19,474 nt of DNA. It comes from JAJZJT01 sp049964655. Its GTDB lineage: Bacteria; Actinomycetota; Acidimicrobiia; Acidimicrobiales; RAAP-2. This document shows, piece by piece, positions 1 to 6,303 of the stretch. Positions within the stretch are counted from its first letter, which is position 1; each line of letters opens with the position of its first letter. A program made the translations under genes and the position numbers. The notes beneath the pieces are model-generated. The model saw only the letters and a program-made list of their open reading frames with translations. It did not search any database and was not told the DNA's origin. Location of the stretch: positions 1 through 19,474 of the forward strand of contig JBMFXC010000050.1 in assembly GCA_049964655.1 (NCBI GenBank). Direction: 5' to 3'.

Positions 1-34
1 CGAGCGACTCCGACCCACCGAGCGACTCCGACCC
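1..34. repeat. 18-bp tandem repeat, about 1.9 copies, at the left edge
   Basis: The segment cgagcgactccgaccc occurs at 1-16 and again at 19-34, giving an 18-bp period that is cut by the window edge. A degenerate third start (cgagct) follows. In one plus-strand frame it reads as a Ser-Asp-rich tract, so it could be the tail of a gene lying to the left, but no frame can be chosen from what is visible. Positions 35-93 hold nothing I can identify. Confidence 0.6.
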
Positions 35-93
35 CGAGCTGCCCGTCCCCGTCCGTTCTCCGCTGACGGCCGCCGGCTGGGCCCGAGTTCCCC

Positions 94-594
94 TCATCCG
101 TGCGCGACCCTTGCCGTCGGACGGGCCTGGCCCGTGGACACGTCGAACACCGCGGCCCGCACGTCGTCGGTGTAGCGGAGGAACGGACATCGGCGCACCC
201 GCTCGGCACCTTCCTCGGCGAACGCGTCGACGTCCACGAAGGACCCAGGTGACCACGCCGGCCGCTCACCTGCCCGCGCCGTGAGCTCGTCGGCAAACCC
301 GTCCTCGTCGAGCCCGCACAGCCCGCAGTCGGTGTGCGCCAGCACGACGACGACCCGGGTGCCGAGGAAAGCCTGCGAGATGGCCAGCGATCGCAGGACG
401 TCGTCGGTGACGAGAGCACCGGCGTTGCGGATCACGTGGGCGTCGCCCAGCTCGAACCCCAACGCGGCCAGCGGGTCGATCCGGGCGTCCATACAGGTCA
501 CCACCGCCACCCGACGGGTCGGCACCTTCGGCGGGCCGGCGGCGACGGCCGCCGAAGCCGGTCCGGCGGCGCTCTGTGGCTGGTCGTCGCTCAT
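94..594 (-). CDS. Beta-class carbonic anhydrase (166 aa)
   Basis: Zinc enzyme interconverting CO2 and bicarbonate, expected in the cytoplasm. The protein shows the beta-class signature: CMDAR (Cys34, Asp36, Arg38) and HTDCG (His87, Cys90), which are the zinc ligands and the Asp/Arg dyad. The context RNAGALVTDDVLRSL around residues 56-70 is typical of the small actinobacterial beta enzymes such as Rv1284, and the length fits. I chose the ATG at 594 because AAGGTGG lies 5 nt upstream and the family begins shortly before the CMDAR motif. The open frame runs on to 780, but that extension is Cys/His/Arg-rich and does not look like protein. The gene is divergent from the gene at 772, with a 177-bp shared upstream region. 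I see no clear promoter for it. Confidence 0.93.
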   Translation of the reverse strand: MSDDQPQSAAGPASAAVAAGPPKVPTRRVAVVTCMDARIDPLAALGFELGDAHVIRNAGALVTDDVLRSLAISQAFLGTRVVVVLAHTDCGLCGLDEDGFADELTARAGERPAWSPGSFVDVDAFAEEGAERVRRCPFLRYTDDVRAAVFDVSTGQARPTARVAHG

Positions 595-755
595 GGTGCC
601 CACCTTGGCCGACGCGGCCACGACCGGGCAACCGCCGGCAGCCTGCCCCCCGCTCCGCCCGCCTGGCGACTCGACACGTGCGTGACAGACCGCGGTCGGG
701 ACCGCCTTTCGGGCATGGCACGCCGCAGCGTGCCCGGGGCACCCTCCGACCGCAC

Positions 756-761
756 TAGCGT
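756..761 (+). promoter_or_regulatory. Possible -10 box (TAGCGT) for the gene at 772
   Basis: TAGCGT fits the actinobacterial TAnnnT -10 pattern and ends 10 nt before the ATG at 772, so transcription would start only about 3 nt before the codon. There is no good -35 and no strong Shine-Dalgarno sequence. This suggests a near-leaderless transcript but is weak evidence alone. Confidence 0.25.
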
Positions 762-771
762 GTCGGCTGGT

Positions 772-2049
772 ATGGCCCACCGCATCGACATCGAGCTGAC
801 CGCCCAGGTCTCCCCCGACGCGTGGACGTGGCGCGCCGCGGGGGCCCGCCAGCCCCGTGGCACCGTCGTCGCCGCGCTGGTGCCCGACGGCACGACACCC
901 GGGACCGTCCTGCGCGCCGAGGTCGAGACCACTCTCGACGGCACCACCGTCCTGGCGCTCGCCCCCAAGCGGGCGAAGGACGAGAGCCGCCCGGTCGACC
1001 GCATCGAGGTGCTCGGCACGCCGCGCTCCGGCCCTGACGTGAACGTCGTCCTGGCGCCCAAGGGTCGAGGGGACCGCCGGAGCACCAGACCCCGGGGTGG
1101 CCCAGCCGGCCGCACTGGCGACGGCCGCACTGGCGACGGCCGCACTGGCGACGGCCGACGCCGCCAGTCAGCTGCCCGTTCCCCGCAGGGCGGGAGCGGG
1201 CGACCGGGCCGCAGTGAGCGACCTGACCGCAGACCTGGGCGTGGCGGGCCGGCGGGCCGGTCACAGCCGGCAGCCTCGACCGTCCACCGCAACGCCGCCC
1301 TCGCCGCCTTGCAACCCGAGGAGCTCCCGGTCGCCGAGCAGCTCCTGCGGGGTGGGATCCCCGCCGTCCGGCAGGCCATCGAGGAGCAGAACGCCCGCGC
1401 CCGCGCCGACGGCCGGGCCGAAGTCAGCGCAGCGCCCCTGCTCGCAATGGCCGAACGCCTCCTGCCCGTCGTCAACCTGGCCACGTGGAAGGACCGGGCA
1501 GCAATGGCGCGCGCCACCGACAAGGACCTACCGCTGCGCGAGCTGCGTTCCCTGGTGGCGGCGTCCTCCACCGTCATCCTCGACGAGGAAGGTCGCGAGC
1601 TGGCCGCCGCACTGCGAGCACAGCTCGATGCCCGGGTGACGGCGCTCCGGGAGCGGTGGATAGGCCGGATCACCACCGCCCTCGACGACGGCCGAGTCGG
1701 TGACGCTCTCCAGGCGTCGGTTCGCTCACCCGAGCCGGCGACGCGCCTCCCCGCCGAGCTCGCCGTCCGGTTGGCCGAGGCAGCCGGCGGTGCCCTCAGT
1801 CCGGAGGCATCACCCGACGCCTGGCTCGCCGTCCTCGAGACCGTCCTCGAAACCCCGGTCCGCCGTTCGGTCAAGCCCGCCGGCCTCCCCGCCGGGGCCG
1901 ACGAGCGGGTGCTGGCGGCAGCGCGCAACGCCGCTGGGGCGGTTCCCGAGCTGGCTCGCCTGTTGGGCATTCCGATCCCACCACCGCCGGGCCCTCGCCG
2001 GGTCGGTGCCGGGCGACCTGCCGGCGCGCCCCGTCGTCGCGTCGGCTGA
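772..2049 (+). CDS. Conserved-looking protein of unknown function with Gly/Arg-rich linker (425 aa)
   Basis: I do not recognise a named family. Residues 1-100 look like a compact beta-rich domain (MAHRIDIEL, TWTWRAAG-like segment, then VLALAPKRAK and NVVLAPKGRG). Residues 100-170 are a disordered Gly/Arg/Pro linker holding three exact TGDGR repeats. Residues 172-405 are predicted helical, rich in Ala and Leu, with EELPVAEQLLRGGIPAVRQA and a basic tail. The N-terminal part resembles hypothetical proteins I recall from Acidimicrobiia and related actinobacteria, but I cannot name a domain. There is no signal peptide or membrane segment. The ATG at 772 was chosen over the frame opening at 334 because the upstream part overlaps the carbonic anhydrase gene and is low-complexity in composition. 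The basic linker could bind nucleic acid, but that is a guess. Confidence 0.75.
   Translation: MAHRIDIELTAQVSPDAWTWRAAGARQPRGTVVAALVPDGTTPGTVLRAEVETTLDGTTVLALAPKRAKDESRPVDRIEVLGTPRSGPDVNVVLAPKGRGDRRSTRPRGGPAGRTGDGRTGDGRTGDGRRRQSAARSPQGGSGRPGRSERPDRRPGRGGPAGRSQPAASTVHRNAALAALQPEELPVAEQLLRGGIPAVRQAIEEQNARARADGRAEVSAAPLLAMAERLLPVVNLATWKDRAAMARATDKDLPLRELRSLVAASSTVILDEEGRELAAALRAQLDARVTALRERWIGRITTALDDGRVGDALQASVRSPEPATRLPAELAVRLAEAAGGALSPEASPDAWLAVLETVLETPVRRSVKPAGLPAGADERVLAAARNAAGAVPELARLLGIPIPPPPGPRRVGAGRPAGAPRRRVG
1111..1155 (+). repeat. 15-bp tandem repeat, three exact copies, in-frame
   Basis: The unit cgcactggcgacggc occurs at 1111-1125, 1126-1140 and 1141-1155 without a mismatch. It encodes the pentapeptide repeat RTGDG (TGDGR) in the linker of the gene at 772. 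Because the unit is a multiple of 3, copy number can change without a frameshift. Confidence 0.9.
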
Positions 2050-2068
2050 GCCTCGCTCCCAGAACACC

Positions 2069-2082
2069 GCGCCCCAGGGCGC
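2069..2082. terminator. Weak inverted repeat between convergent genes
   Basis: GCGCCC-CA-GGGCGC is a perfect 6-bp inverted repeat in the 125-bp space (2050-2174) between two convergent genes. The location fits a bidirectional terminator, but the loop is only 2 nt and no T-run follows on either strand. In DNA this GC-rich such palindromes also occur by chance. Confidence 0.2.
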
Positions 2083-2174
2083 TGACGGCGGCTCCCGCGT
2101 TCGGTCCGGGGCTTCCGGGGACCAGGCGCCGCTGACACGGTCGGTCCCGGCTCCCTGCCGGCCACTTCAGCTCC

Positions 2175-2660
2175 CTATAGCGGCCGGTGCATCACGATCA
2201 GGCGGGCCTTGAACCCGGTAGCTTCCAACAGGCTCTTCCCGTCCCGTCGGCCCGGAAGGACGGCGGCGTCGACCGCGTCGCACCCGGTCCGGCCGAGCCA
2301 CCCGACCACGTCGGCCAGGAGCGCCTCGCCGACCCCCACTCGTCGGGCCCCCGGTTCGACGTAGCAGCAGTCGACGACCCCTCGTCGGCCCTCCGTCGTC
2401 AGCTGGTAGCGCGCCGACGCCATCCCGACGACGACGCCGTCGATGGTCCCGACGACCAGCCGTCGCCCGTCCGAGGGCTCCGTGGGGTCCCGTCCCAGCA
2501 GGGTCAGATCGCCCCGCGCCGCAGCCCGGACCAGGTCGAGGTGATCGCGGAGGACCTCGGGGCCGCCCCGGGCCGCGGTCAGCTCGCCGACAAGCCCGTC
2601 GAGAAGGTCGGCAACGGCGGCGACGTCGCCGCGCTCCACGCGGCGGACCACGATCTCCAC
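2175..2660 (-). CDS. GNAT-family N-acetyltransferase (161 aa)
   Basis: Predicted to transfer an acetyl group from acetyl-CoA to an unknown substrate. The N-terminus EIVVRRVERGDVAAVADLL is the usual GNAT first strand and helix. GVVVGMASARY (about 75-85) is strand 4, followed by CCYVEPGARRVGVGEALL (98-115), the acetyl-CoA-binding motif A with R-x-V-G-V-G. SLLEATGFKARLIVMHRPL is the typical C-terminal GNAT end. Two GTG starts are possible: 2660 (used here) and 2651, the latter having GAGGTG 6 nt upstream and so a slightly better ribosome site. A longer frame opens at 2942 but would overlap the preceding gene and does not resemble protein. It follows the gene ending at 2701 by about 40 nt on the same strand and is probably cotranscribed. 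Confidence 0.85.
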   Translation of the reverse strand: MEIVVRRVERGDVAAVADLLDGLVGELTAARGGPEVLRDHLDLVRAAARGDLTLLGRDPTEPSDGRRLVVGTIDGVVVGMASARYQLTTEGRRGVVDCCYVEPGARRVGVGEALLADVVGWLGRTGCDAVDAAVLPGRRDGKSLLEATGFKARLIVMHRPL

Positions 2661-2700
2661 CTCACCACCCCACGTCGGCGCCCGGGTACACCCCGGCGAC

Positions 2701-3330
2701 CTAGGCGCGTTCGGCCAGCAGCTGGTCGACTCGGCCGAGGACGGTCCGGCGCCGTCGGTGTGCCGCCTCGTAGGCGCGTACGGCCACCAGGTCGGCCCGA
2801 CCCAACCCGTCGAGCCGTGGGACGACCTGGGACGCCGACAAGGTGTCGAACCCCGGGATGGCAAGCGACCCGACCGGCGGCACGTGCGACGCACGAGGCC
2901 CGGCGGCAGCCTTGGGTGCGAAGGTGGCGCTCCCGGTAGCACTCACCGACCTCCTGGTAGCACCCACGGTCCTCCCCGTGGTTCCCCCGACATCCTGGCC
3001 GACAGGCGCCGTGACAGTGGCCACGGGAGCCTGCTCGACAGCTTCGTCCCCACCGCGGTCCGTCCTTCCGGGCGCCTGCTCGCTCGCCGAGGTCGCCCAC
3101 GACGCCACCGCCTCGTCAAGACGACGTCGTCCGAACCGCACGGCCAGCTCGCCGACGACCCTGGCCGTTGCCACCTGACCGGCGACGGCCTTGCGCCCCC
3201 GCTCCCTCCAGTGCGGCAGCTCCTCGGCGGCGGACAGCACCGCACCGACCGGCGCGTAGACCAGCACCTCGAGCAGACGCTCGGCTCCACCCGCCTCTGC
3301 CGGTCCCCTCACCGGTACCTCGTCACCCAC
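2701..3330 (-). CDS. Actinobacterial protein of unknown function with conserved C-terminal segment (209 aa)
   Basis: No enzymatic motif is visible. Residues 18-72 (ERLLEVLVYAPVGAVLSAAE... GELAVRFGRRRLDEAV) form an amphipathic helical region resembling actinobacterial lipid- or membrane-associated proteins. Residues 80-155 are a low-complexity Ala/Thr/Val/Gly linker. Residues 158-205 (IPGFDTLSASQVVPRLDGL, then RADLVAVRAYEAAHRRRRT) match a short helical module I recall at the C-terminus of many actinobacterial hypothetical proteins. The GTG at 3330 was chosen because GGAGG lies 5 nt upstream and the start falls just 26 nt after the stop of the upstream DUF4193 gene. The frame opening at 3435 would overlap that gene. 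Function is unknown; an envelope or lipid-droplet role is only a possibility. Confidence 0.75.
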   Translation of the reverse strand: MGDEVPVRGPAEAGGAERLLEVLVYAPVGAVLSAAEELPHWRERGRKAVAGQVATARVVGELAVRFGRRRLDEAVASWATSASEQAPGRTDRGGDEAVEQAPVATVTAPVGQDVGGTTGRTVGATRRSVSATGSATFAPKAAAGPRASHVPPVGSLAIPGFDTLSASQVVPRLDGLGRADLVAVRAYEAAHRRRRTVLGRVDQLLAERA

Positions 3331-3356
3331 GGTTCCCTCCGTCCCCGACCTCGGCC

Positions 3357-3818
3357 TCACACGCAGTCCCGGCACAGCATCCGGGTGGCGTCGGCCAACT
3401 GGCTCGGATGCTTGACGAGGAAGCACGACCGGCACACGAACTCACCGGGCTGCTTGGGCAGGACACGCTCGACGCCGTCCGAGCGCTCGTCGACCTCGGT
3501 CAGCTCGTCTTCGTCGTCCTCGACCTCCTCGACGACCAGCCGTTCCTTCAAGATGACGTCGAGGCTCGCCTCGACCTCGTCTTCGTCCTCGTCTTCTTCC
3601 TCGTCGTCGTCCTCGTCGGCCTTCGCCGCTACCGGAGCTGGTTCGTCCTCGTCCTCGTCGTCATCGTCGAGCAGGTCGGTCGAGACGCCGAGGTCGTCGT
3701 CGTCGTCATCGACGACGACCAGTTCGTCGGGCTCGTCGACACCCAGGTCGTCTTCGACCTCGAGATCGTCGTCGACCAGTGCGTCGGGCTCGTCGACTTC
3801 GTCCAGATCGTGTGGCAT
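3357..3818 (-). CDS. DUF4193-family protein with highly acidic N-terminal expansion (153 aa)
   Basis: The C-terminal 35 residues carry a zinc-ribbon-like arrangement, FVCRSCFLVKHPSQLAD then LCRDC, with Cys129, Cys132, Cys149 and Cys152. The context VERVLPKQPGEFVC is the hallmark of the actinobacterial DUF4193 family, whose function is not known. Family members are usually around 100 residues. Here residues 1-115 are expanded by long runs of Asp and Glu, including a six-Asp run at 37-42 and dense Glu/Asp at 51-81. There is no signal peptide. The ATG at 3818 is preceded by AAGGG with a 5-nt gap. It heads a minus-strand group with the genes ending at 2701 and 2175. The repeated gac/gag codons make the plus strand read as poly-Ser, which is a shadow and not a gene. 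Confidence 0.88.
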   Translation of the reverse strand: MPHDLDEVDEPDALVDDDLEVEDDLGVDEPDELVVVDDDDDDLGVSTDLLDDDDEDEDEPAPVAAKADEDDDEEEDEDEDEVEASLDVILKERLVVEEVEDDEDELTEVDERSDGVERVLPKQPGEFVCRSCFLVKHPSQLADATRMLCRDCV

Positions 3819-4041
3819 GGCCGCCCTTCAGTGGTGAGTTCGCCGGGAGCATAGACGGTTCGCTCGCGACACCGTGCACGGTTCCCCGGCTTCCTGGTCC
3901 CACCCGCAGGCTCGACCTCGACGAGCCGTCACGACCGCTCCCACGACACTCGGGCGGGCACGCCGCCGTGCGTCAGGCGGTCCAGCCCAGGGGCTCTTTG
4001 GCACCATTCCCCCGCACTCTCCGGCACCTCGGCCGGCGAGC

Positions 4042-4080
4042 CTCGGGGGGACGTTCTCTACTCGAGCCCCCGGGCCTTTT
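4042..4080 (+). terminator. Terminator-like hairpin followed by four T
   Basis: An 8-bp stem with one G-U pair (cTCGGGGG-type left arm at 4042-4049, CCCCCGGG at 4067-4074) encloses a 17-nt loop. It is followed by CC and TTTT at 4077-4080. Read on the plus strand this resembles a weak intrinsic terminator, but no plus-strand gene lies upstream. It may instead be a structural element in the minus-strand leader, or belong to an unrecognised small RNA. Confidence 0.25.
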
Positions 4081-4157
4081 CTCCGCCTCTCACCGCATTC
4101 CCCCCGGGCAAGAGCACTCGTACCGCTGCGCCGCTCCGGGGACGACGGAACCCGCCG

Positions 4158-4188
4158 ACGATAGGCCAGGAACCCCGGGTGCAGTCAA
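4158..4188 (-). promoter_or_regulatory. Candidate housekeeping-sigma promoter for the DUF4193 gene
   Basis: On the minus strand TTGACT (4183-4188) is followed after 19 nt by TATCGT (4158-4163). Both hexamers are close to the consensus, but the spacing is longer than the usual 17-18 nt. Transcription would start near 4151 and run through the 330-nt leader toward 3818. Confidence 0.4.
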
Positions 4189-4267
4189 ATGGTTCACAGC
4201 GGCCCTGGCCTGGTGTTTCGGGCAACGTTCCTGGTCAGAGACGTGTCCGTGTCATCGATGGGAGCCG

Positions 4268-5917
4268 TCAGCCCGGGGCGACCGGGCCCCGGACCTGGCG
4301 GCGACGCTCGGCGTCCCGCTCGGCGTCGATCCGTCCGAGCTCGTGACCGCCGTAGTCGACGAACGCCATGGCCTCGGCCAACAGGCGGTGACCGGCCCGC
4401 TCGGCGATCTGGCGGTGCATCTCCTGGGCGACCCAGCGGTAGCCGGCGTGCCCCTGGGGACCGGAGCGCAGCTCGATCACGTGCATGGCTTCACGAGCGT
4501 TCAGCTGCAGCGTGTAGCGAACTCGGTAGGCGAGCGCCACGGCGTAGGACGCCTCGAGGGGGAACACGGGGTGGAGCTCTTCGAAGAGCCGGCGCGACCG
4601 TTCCATCGAGGCCACGTAGTCGCCCTCCAGACCGGCGTCGACGATCTCCGCGGGGACCTCGTAGCCGAGGTGGACGCCGAGGGGCAGCCACTCGACGGTG
4701 AGCATCCGGTGGCGCTGCAGGTCGCGGAAGGCGCCGTAGTCGGTCACCACCTCGAAGCGGTACGCGGTACGTTCGAAGGCCCGCCCCGGTCGATGACGCC
4801 GGTTGCTCCGCTCGCCCACGTACGCCTCGAAGACCGCCCGGCGCTCGTCGGAGCTCAGGCGTTGGACCGCCGAGGCGACCTCCGCCTCGGGTCGGTCGAG
4901 GTGAGCAGCGCAGATGGCGACCAGGACCTTCTCCTCGCCGTCGGGGTCGAAGTCGACCAGGGTCACCGAGGGTGCCCCAGCCGGACCAGGAGCATGCTCG
5001 TCTGCGTCGGGCAACAGGTCGGGGAAGATCCGGGCCACCACCTCGTCCGTACGGCGTCTCGTCTCCTCGAGGTAAGAGATCCAGCGCCCGCCGCGCTCGG
5101 GACGATCCAGCCGCTGGACGAACGACGGGATGACCTTGCGGAGCTCCTCGAGGACGAGCTCCGCGTACTGGCGCGCCTCGGGGAGCGGATGGGAACGAAG
5201 CCGGAGCACCAGGTGCTCGTAGGACTGCCCGGTGCCGTAGATCCCCACGTTGGACAACGAGGCCGCCGGCAGCAGTCCCCGCACGACGTCGAGCGCCTTT
5301 GCTCGCACGGCACGCCGGAAGGCAAGGTCGGTGTCGTCGGCACCGGGGGCGTGACGTGCCGCCAACCACCCTTGGACGTCGCCCAGCACCTGCGCATAGC
5401 TGTCGAACATCCGGTCCATCGCCCCCACGTAGCGGGCGCCCACCGGTGAGTCGAGCAGGTGGGGGTCTCGGTAGTACCGGTAGTGACCGGTGGGAAGCCG
5501 GGCGTCGTAGCCGATGTAGCGCGTCGACTGCTCGAGGTACGACATCAGCCGACCTCGCTCGAGCACCTTGGTCAGGAGGTTGGAAGCCTGTTCGCAGGCC
5601 AGGTGCACGCCGCCGAGCTGGGCCACCGAGTCGTCGCCGTACTCGAGGAAGACTCGGTCGTAGAGCTCCTCGGCCCGGCGCAGGCCCGTGGTGGCGTCGA
5701 CTCCGGCGTCCCCGGTCACGTCGAGCTCACCGACGAACTCGTCGAGGAAGAGGCGGCGCAGGCTCTTGGACGAGCGGGAGTACCGGGCGAACAGCGCGCC
5801 CTTGACGACCTCGGGCAGGTTGACCAGGGCGAACACCGGACGGTCGAGGTTCGTCACGTAACGCCGAAGGATGTCCTCCTCCTCGACAGTGAAGTGCTCG
5901 GCGGCGTAGGGGAGCAT
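4268..5917 (-). CDS. Duplicated ThyX-domain protein (FAD-dependent thymidylate synthase-like, 549 aa)
   Basis: Two ThyX-like halves are fused. Half 1 (about 20-290) has RGRLMSYLEQSTRY at 121-134, aligning with the ThyX signature RHRxxSxxxxSxRY but with Gly for His, then the typical helical C-terminal part around 215-265. Half 2 (about 320-525) has RHRMLTVEWLPLG at 402-414, which keeps RHR but lacks the SxRY part, followed by LNAREAMHVIELRSGPQGHAGYRW, a clear ThyX-like end. ThyX proper makes dTMP from dUMP using FAD, NADPH and methylene-THF and is about 220-250 residues long. Double-length relatives with an uncertain role are known in several bacterial phyla. With neither half holding a complete motif, I would not assume thymidylate synthase activity. 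The ATG at 5917 sits 1 nt after an inverted repeat holding AAGGT. Confidence 0.82.
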   Translation of the reverse strand: MLPYAAEHFTVEEEDILRRYVTNLDRPVFALVNLPEVVKGALFARYSRSSKSLRRLFLDEFVGELDVTGDAGVDATTGLRRAEELYDRVFLEYGDDSVAQLGGVHLACEQASNLLTKVLERGRLMSYLEQSTRYIGYDARLPTGHYRYYRDPHLLDSPVGARYVGAMDRMFDSYAQVLGDVQGWLAARHAPGADDTDLAFRRAVRAKALDVVRGLLPAASLSNVGIYGTGQSYEHLVLRLRSHPLPEARQYAELVLEELRKVIPSFVQRLDRPERGGRWISYLEETRRRTDEVVARIFPDLLPDADEHAPGPAGAPSVTLVDFDPDGEEKVLVAICAAHLDRPEAEVASAVQRLSSDERRAVFEAYVGERSNRRHRPGRAFERTAYRFEVVTDYGAFRDLQRHRMLTVEWLPLGVHLGYEVPAEIVDAGLEGDYVASMERSRRLFEELHPVFPLEASYAVALAYRVRYTLQLNAREAMHVIELRSGPQGHAGYRWVAQEMHRQIAERAGHRLLAEAMAFVDYGGHELGRIDAERDAERRRQVRGPVAPG

Positions 5918-5918
5918 G

Positions 5919-5940
5919 CCCGGCTCACCTTAGAGCCGGG
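5919..5940 (-). promoter_or_regulatory. 8-bp inverted repeat covering the start region of the ThyX-like gene
   Basis: CCCGGCTC (5919-5926) and GAGCCGGG (5933-5940) are perfect inverted arms around a 6-nt centre which reads TAAGGT on the minus strand. The structure ends 1 nt before the ATG. In RNA it would be a GC-rich hairpin with the ribosome-binding sequence AAGGT in its loop and the rest of the site in its stem. Alternatively, TAAGGT fits a TAnnnT -10 box, making the repeat a possible operator overlapping the promoter. Confidence 0.45.
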
Positions 5941-5991
5941 ACCACCCTCCGGCGCGGACCCTCCAGGCTGCCGACCAACGTGGAGGGCTAT

Positions 5992-6303
5992 CTAAGGCGG
6001 TGGAGGCACAAAGACGCGGGGATCGTTGGGAACCGGCACTGCGCTGCCCTCATCTAGACCAGTGGTTCCACGGGATCCCGAGCCATCCGGGGTCCACGAC
6101 TGACGCGACGAAGGCGTCCACAATCGGCGTTGCCAACTACCCACGCCGCCGAAATTGCCGACCGTGGCGTGGATCAACGAACCCCAGGAGGCGCTGATAC
6201 AGAACGTTTGAACGGATCCCGTCTCATTGGCCTTGATAGCTTCCGAGCCGGCGTGGGAGCCGGCAGGCGCCAGCACCGGCAGCGATGCTTGCGGTTCAGC
6301 CAT
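5992..6303 (-). CDS. Small hypothetical ORF overlapping the end of the ATPase gene (103 aa)
   Basis: I do not recognise this protein. Its ATG at 6303 lies inside the last codons of the ATPase gene, giving the 8-bp overlap ATGGCTGA, a layout seen with translational coupling. The product is rich in Ser, Gly, Trp and Pro, has no clear domain or membrane segment, and ends in a Pro run. Base use is less GC-rich than in the neighbouring core genes, as in the ATPase. It could be a real accessory partner, the decayed end of a longer gene, or a chance open frame. Confidence 0.35.
   Translation of the reverse strand: MAEPQASLPVLAPAGSHAGSEAIKANETGSVQTFCISASWGSLIHATVGNFGGVGSWQRRLWTPSSRQSWTPDGSGSRGTTGLDEGSAVPVPNDPRVFVPPPP

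Larger units (their letters stand above)
3819..4267. other. 449-bp non-coding leader region
   Basis: No convincing protein is encoded on either strand. It lies between the ThyX-like gene (ends 4268) and the DUF4193 start (3818), both on the minus strand. It contains a candidate promoter at 4158-4188 and a hairpin at 4042-4080. If that promoter is used, the DUF4193 mRNA would have a 5' leader of about 330 nt. I compared it by eye with tmRNA, RNase P RNA, SRP RNA, 6S RNA, cobalamin and c-di-AMP riboswitches and did not recognise any of them. Confidence 0.6.

Noticed and set aside
595..780. N-terminal extension of the carbonic anhydrase frame
   Set aside because: The extension is Cys/His/Gly-rich with no family similarity, and a good ribosome site precedes the ATG at 594.
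2069..2082. Strong bidirectional terminator between the convergent genes
   Set aside because: The inverted repeat has a 2-nt loop and no T-run on either side, so only a low-confidence entry is kept.
2758..3837. Plus-strand open frame with long poly-Ser runs
   Set aside because: It is the antisense of the Asp/Glu codons of the DUF4193 gene, which has a zinc-ribbon end, a ribosome site and family similarity.
3779..5449. Long plus-strand open frame (556 codons)
   Set aside because: It is antisense to the ThyX-like gene in high-GC DNA, and its product has no recognisable domain.
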